Shown: positions 4,390 through 5,822 of the stretch, piece after piece
Layout of the letters: every line of letters begins with the position of its first letter
Numbering within the stretch: position 1 is the stretch's first letter
Source of the DNA: Firmicutes bacterium UBA5499
Lineage (GTDB): Bacteria; Bacillota; DTU084
NCBI GenBank assembly: GCA_002426275.1
Contig: DIPB01000031.1
Coordinates: 512-6,333 of the forward strand
Direction of reading: 5' to 3'
DNA length: 5,822 nucleotides
Notes under the pieces: generated by a model
The model's database searches: none
What the model saw: only the letters and a program-made list of their open reading frames with translations
What the model was told of the DNA's origin: nothing
Position numbers and translations under genes: made by a program

Positions 4390-5822
4390 ATGCAGGCAAC
4401 AGTCAACGCCGGCGTTTATTGCCGGCTTTCCGTAGATGACCCCGATACAGACGAAAGCGAAAGCATCCAAACCCAGAAAGCAATGCTGACGGACTACTGC
4501 CATCAGCACGGATTTCATATCGTGGATTACTTTATTGACGACGGAGTGAGCGGAACTTCATTCGACCGTCCGGATTTCCGGCGAATGCTGGATGCCATCG
4601 AATCCGGAACCATCAATACCGTGATCTGCAAGGATCTGAGCCGTTTCGGCCGAAACTATTATGAGTCCGGAATGTACCTGGATAATTACTTTATCCGTAA
4701 AAACATCCGGTTCATCGCACCTGGCAACTCGGTGGACAGCGCCAACGGAGCTTACAATCTGAGCGTTCCAATTTTGAACATGATGAACGACTTCTACGCC
4801 CGTGATATTTCCACCAAAACCAGGGACGCGAAAAAAGCCCGCGCCAAACAGGGGATGTACCTTGCCGCCAAAGCTCCTTACGGGTACGTCAAAGATCCCG
4901 CCGACCGGCATCACCTGATTGTAGACGAGGATGCGGCGGCGATCGTCCAGCGCATTTTTGACATGGCGGCCCACGGGGCGGGCTATAACAAGATTGCCCG
5001 AACGCTCCACGTCGAGGGCATCCCTAATCCGCTGACCTACTTCAACCAGAAAAACCCGGACTATTATCACAGCGACTACTGGAAACAGGGTACGCAGTGG
5101 CATGTGACGTCCATCCAGTCCATCCTGAACAATCCCGTCTATCTGGGCTGCGTCGCCCACAACCGGGTGGGCAGCAAGGTCATGAACGGGAAAATGGAGA
5201 AAAAAGCCAGGGAGGATTGGATTGTGGTGGAACATACGCATGAGCCGCTGGTCAGCACGGAGCAATGGGAAATCGTTCATAAACAAATGGAATCCAGACG
5301 CAGAGCGCAAAAGGATGGAGAGCCGCAGATGTTTGCAGGACTTCTCCACTGCTCAGACTGTGGCAGTGCCCTTTCCTTCTCGGCCGTTCATCGCAAGACA
5401 AAGCCGGACGGCGGGCAGTACAAATGCTGGTATTACATGCGCCACGGCAAGGAATACTGTTCCAGCCACTACATCACCCTGGATCAGCTCAGTACCGTTG
5501 TTCTGGACGATATCCGCAGGCAGGCCCGGTATGCGTATCTCTACCATGGACAGTACCTGAAGACGCTAAAGGAGGCCAAAACTGAGCAGAGCGTCAAGCA
5601 GCTTCAGAGCCGGAAAAAAGAGGCCGAGAAATGCGAAAAGCGCCTTACGGCGCTGGACGGTATCCTCAAGAAGCTGCTGGAGCAGAACGCGGCGGGAGCC
5701 ATCACAAACGAGCGCTTCGCCGCCCTGTCAGCCGATTACGAGCAGGAGCGCAAAGCACTGGAGGAAACGGTCGCGAACTATGAAAAAGCCGCACAGAGCG
5801 CCCGTGAAGGCGAGGAACAGGC
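4390..5822 (+). CDS. Large serine site-specific recombinase, TnpX-like, 3' end outside the window
   Basis: This enzyme cuts and rejoins DNA at attachment sites through a serine-DNA intermediate and should excise and integrate the element. Of the protein, 477 codons are visible. The catalytic N-terminal domain (about 1-145) has YCRLS with the nucleophile Ser14 and Arg12, the conserved DDGVSGTSFDRPDF (51-63), and KDLSRFGRN (81-89) with Arg85 and Arg88 matching the active-site arginines of resolvases. The recombinase domain follows (about 162-260, APYGYV to NNPVYLG), then a zinc ribbon with cysteines 321, 324, 346 and 357, then a charged coiled coil (about 395-470). The family usually continues with a short C-terminal domain, so perhaps 50-100 residues or more are missing. 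ATG 4390 is preceded by AAAGGAG (spacing 4 nt) and by an in-frame TGA at 4369. All visible catalytic and zinc residues are intact, so the enzyme looks functional. Confidence 0.95.
   Translation, partial: MQATVNAGVYCRLSVDDPDTDESESIQTQKAMLTDYCHQHGFHIVDYFIDDGVSGTSFDRPDFRRMLDAIESGTINTVICKDLSRFGRNYYESGMYLDNYFIRKNIRFIAPGNSVDSANGAYNLSVPILNMMNDFYARDISTKTRDAKKARAKQGMYLAAKAPYGYVKDPADRHHLIVDEDAAAIVQRIFDMAAHGAGYNKIARTLHVEGIPNPLTYFNQKNPDYYHSDYWKQGTQWHVTSIQSILNNPVYLGCVAHNRVGSKVMNGKMEKKAREDWIVVEHTHEPLVSTEQWEIVHKQMESRRRAQKDGEPQMFAGLLHCSDCGSALSFSAVHRKTKPDGGQYKCWYYMRHGKEYCSSHYITLDQLSTVVLDDIRRQARYAYLYHGQYLKTLKEAKTEQSVKQLQSRKKEAEKCEKRLTALDGILKKLLEQNAAGAITNERFAALSADYEQERKALEETVANYEKAAQSAREGEEQ

Noticed and set aside
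4558..5349. Minus-strand open frame of 263 codons
   Set aside because: It is antisense to the serine recombinase, whose catalytic and zinc-ribbon residues are unmistakable. The minus-strand translation has no recognisable motif.
1..5822. CRISPR arrays, tRNA or rRNA genes
   Set aside because: No regularly spaced repeats and no tRNA-like or rRNA-like sequence was seen on either strand.

Overview
The window looks like accessory DNA from a gut-type Clostridia (Bacillota; Oscillospiraceae, Ruminococcaceae or Lachnospiraceae are the best guesses). This rests on strong AGGAGG-type Shine-Dalgarno sites, GC-rich genes beside an AT-rich patch, and gene families typical of clostridial integrative/mobilizable elements: a large serine recombinase of the TnpX type, a small TnpW-like protein, a winged-helix protein beginning with an NFFMVDN motif, and a sigma-70 region 4-like remnant. 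No taxonomic marker gene is present, so this placement is an inference.

Layout. Positions 1-1777 (minus strand) hold a drug-efflux type operon: a marR-family regulator overlapping by 20 bp the start of an ABC half-exporter, which runs off the left edge. Upstream of marR a consensus-like promoter (TTGACA-N17-TATCAT) is overlapped by a perfect inverted repeat with 19-bp arms, which suggests autorepression. Positions 1853-2101 hold no convincing gene. At 2102-2654 two orphan coding segments stand back to back with a 10-bp gap and no visible ribosome binding sites: an unrecognised minus-strand ORF and the C-terminal half of a sigma-70-like gene. This looks like a rearrangement scar. The sigma remnant is followed by a good intrinsic terminator, two small hairpins and a set of imperfect repeats in an AT-rich, gene-less stretch.

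Positions 3183-3506 encode a winged-helix protein whose last residues may have been altered by a frameshift. The next 550 bp are non-coding but highly structured: competing hairpins around a TAAGCGCCCCTC core that resembles MOBQ-type nic regions (candidate oriT), a thrice-repeated AGCGGGGTC word and a near-palindrome. Then come a small TnpW-like gene, a 61-nt element able to fold as a three-way junction, and the large serine recombinase, cut by the right edge after 477 codons.

Working model (inference): this is one end region of an integrative/mobilizable element. The recombinase would excise and integrate it, the candidate oriT would allow mobilization (no relaxase is visible here), and the MarR-ABC operon is either cargo or flanking chromosome. 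The most interesting unexplained signals are the structured segment between the TnpW-like gene and the recombinase, and the structured G-rich region at 3796-3973.
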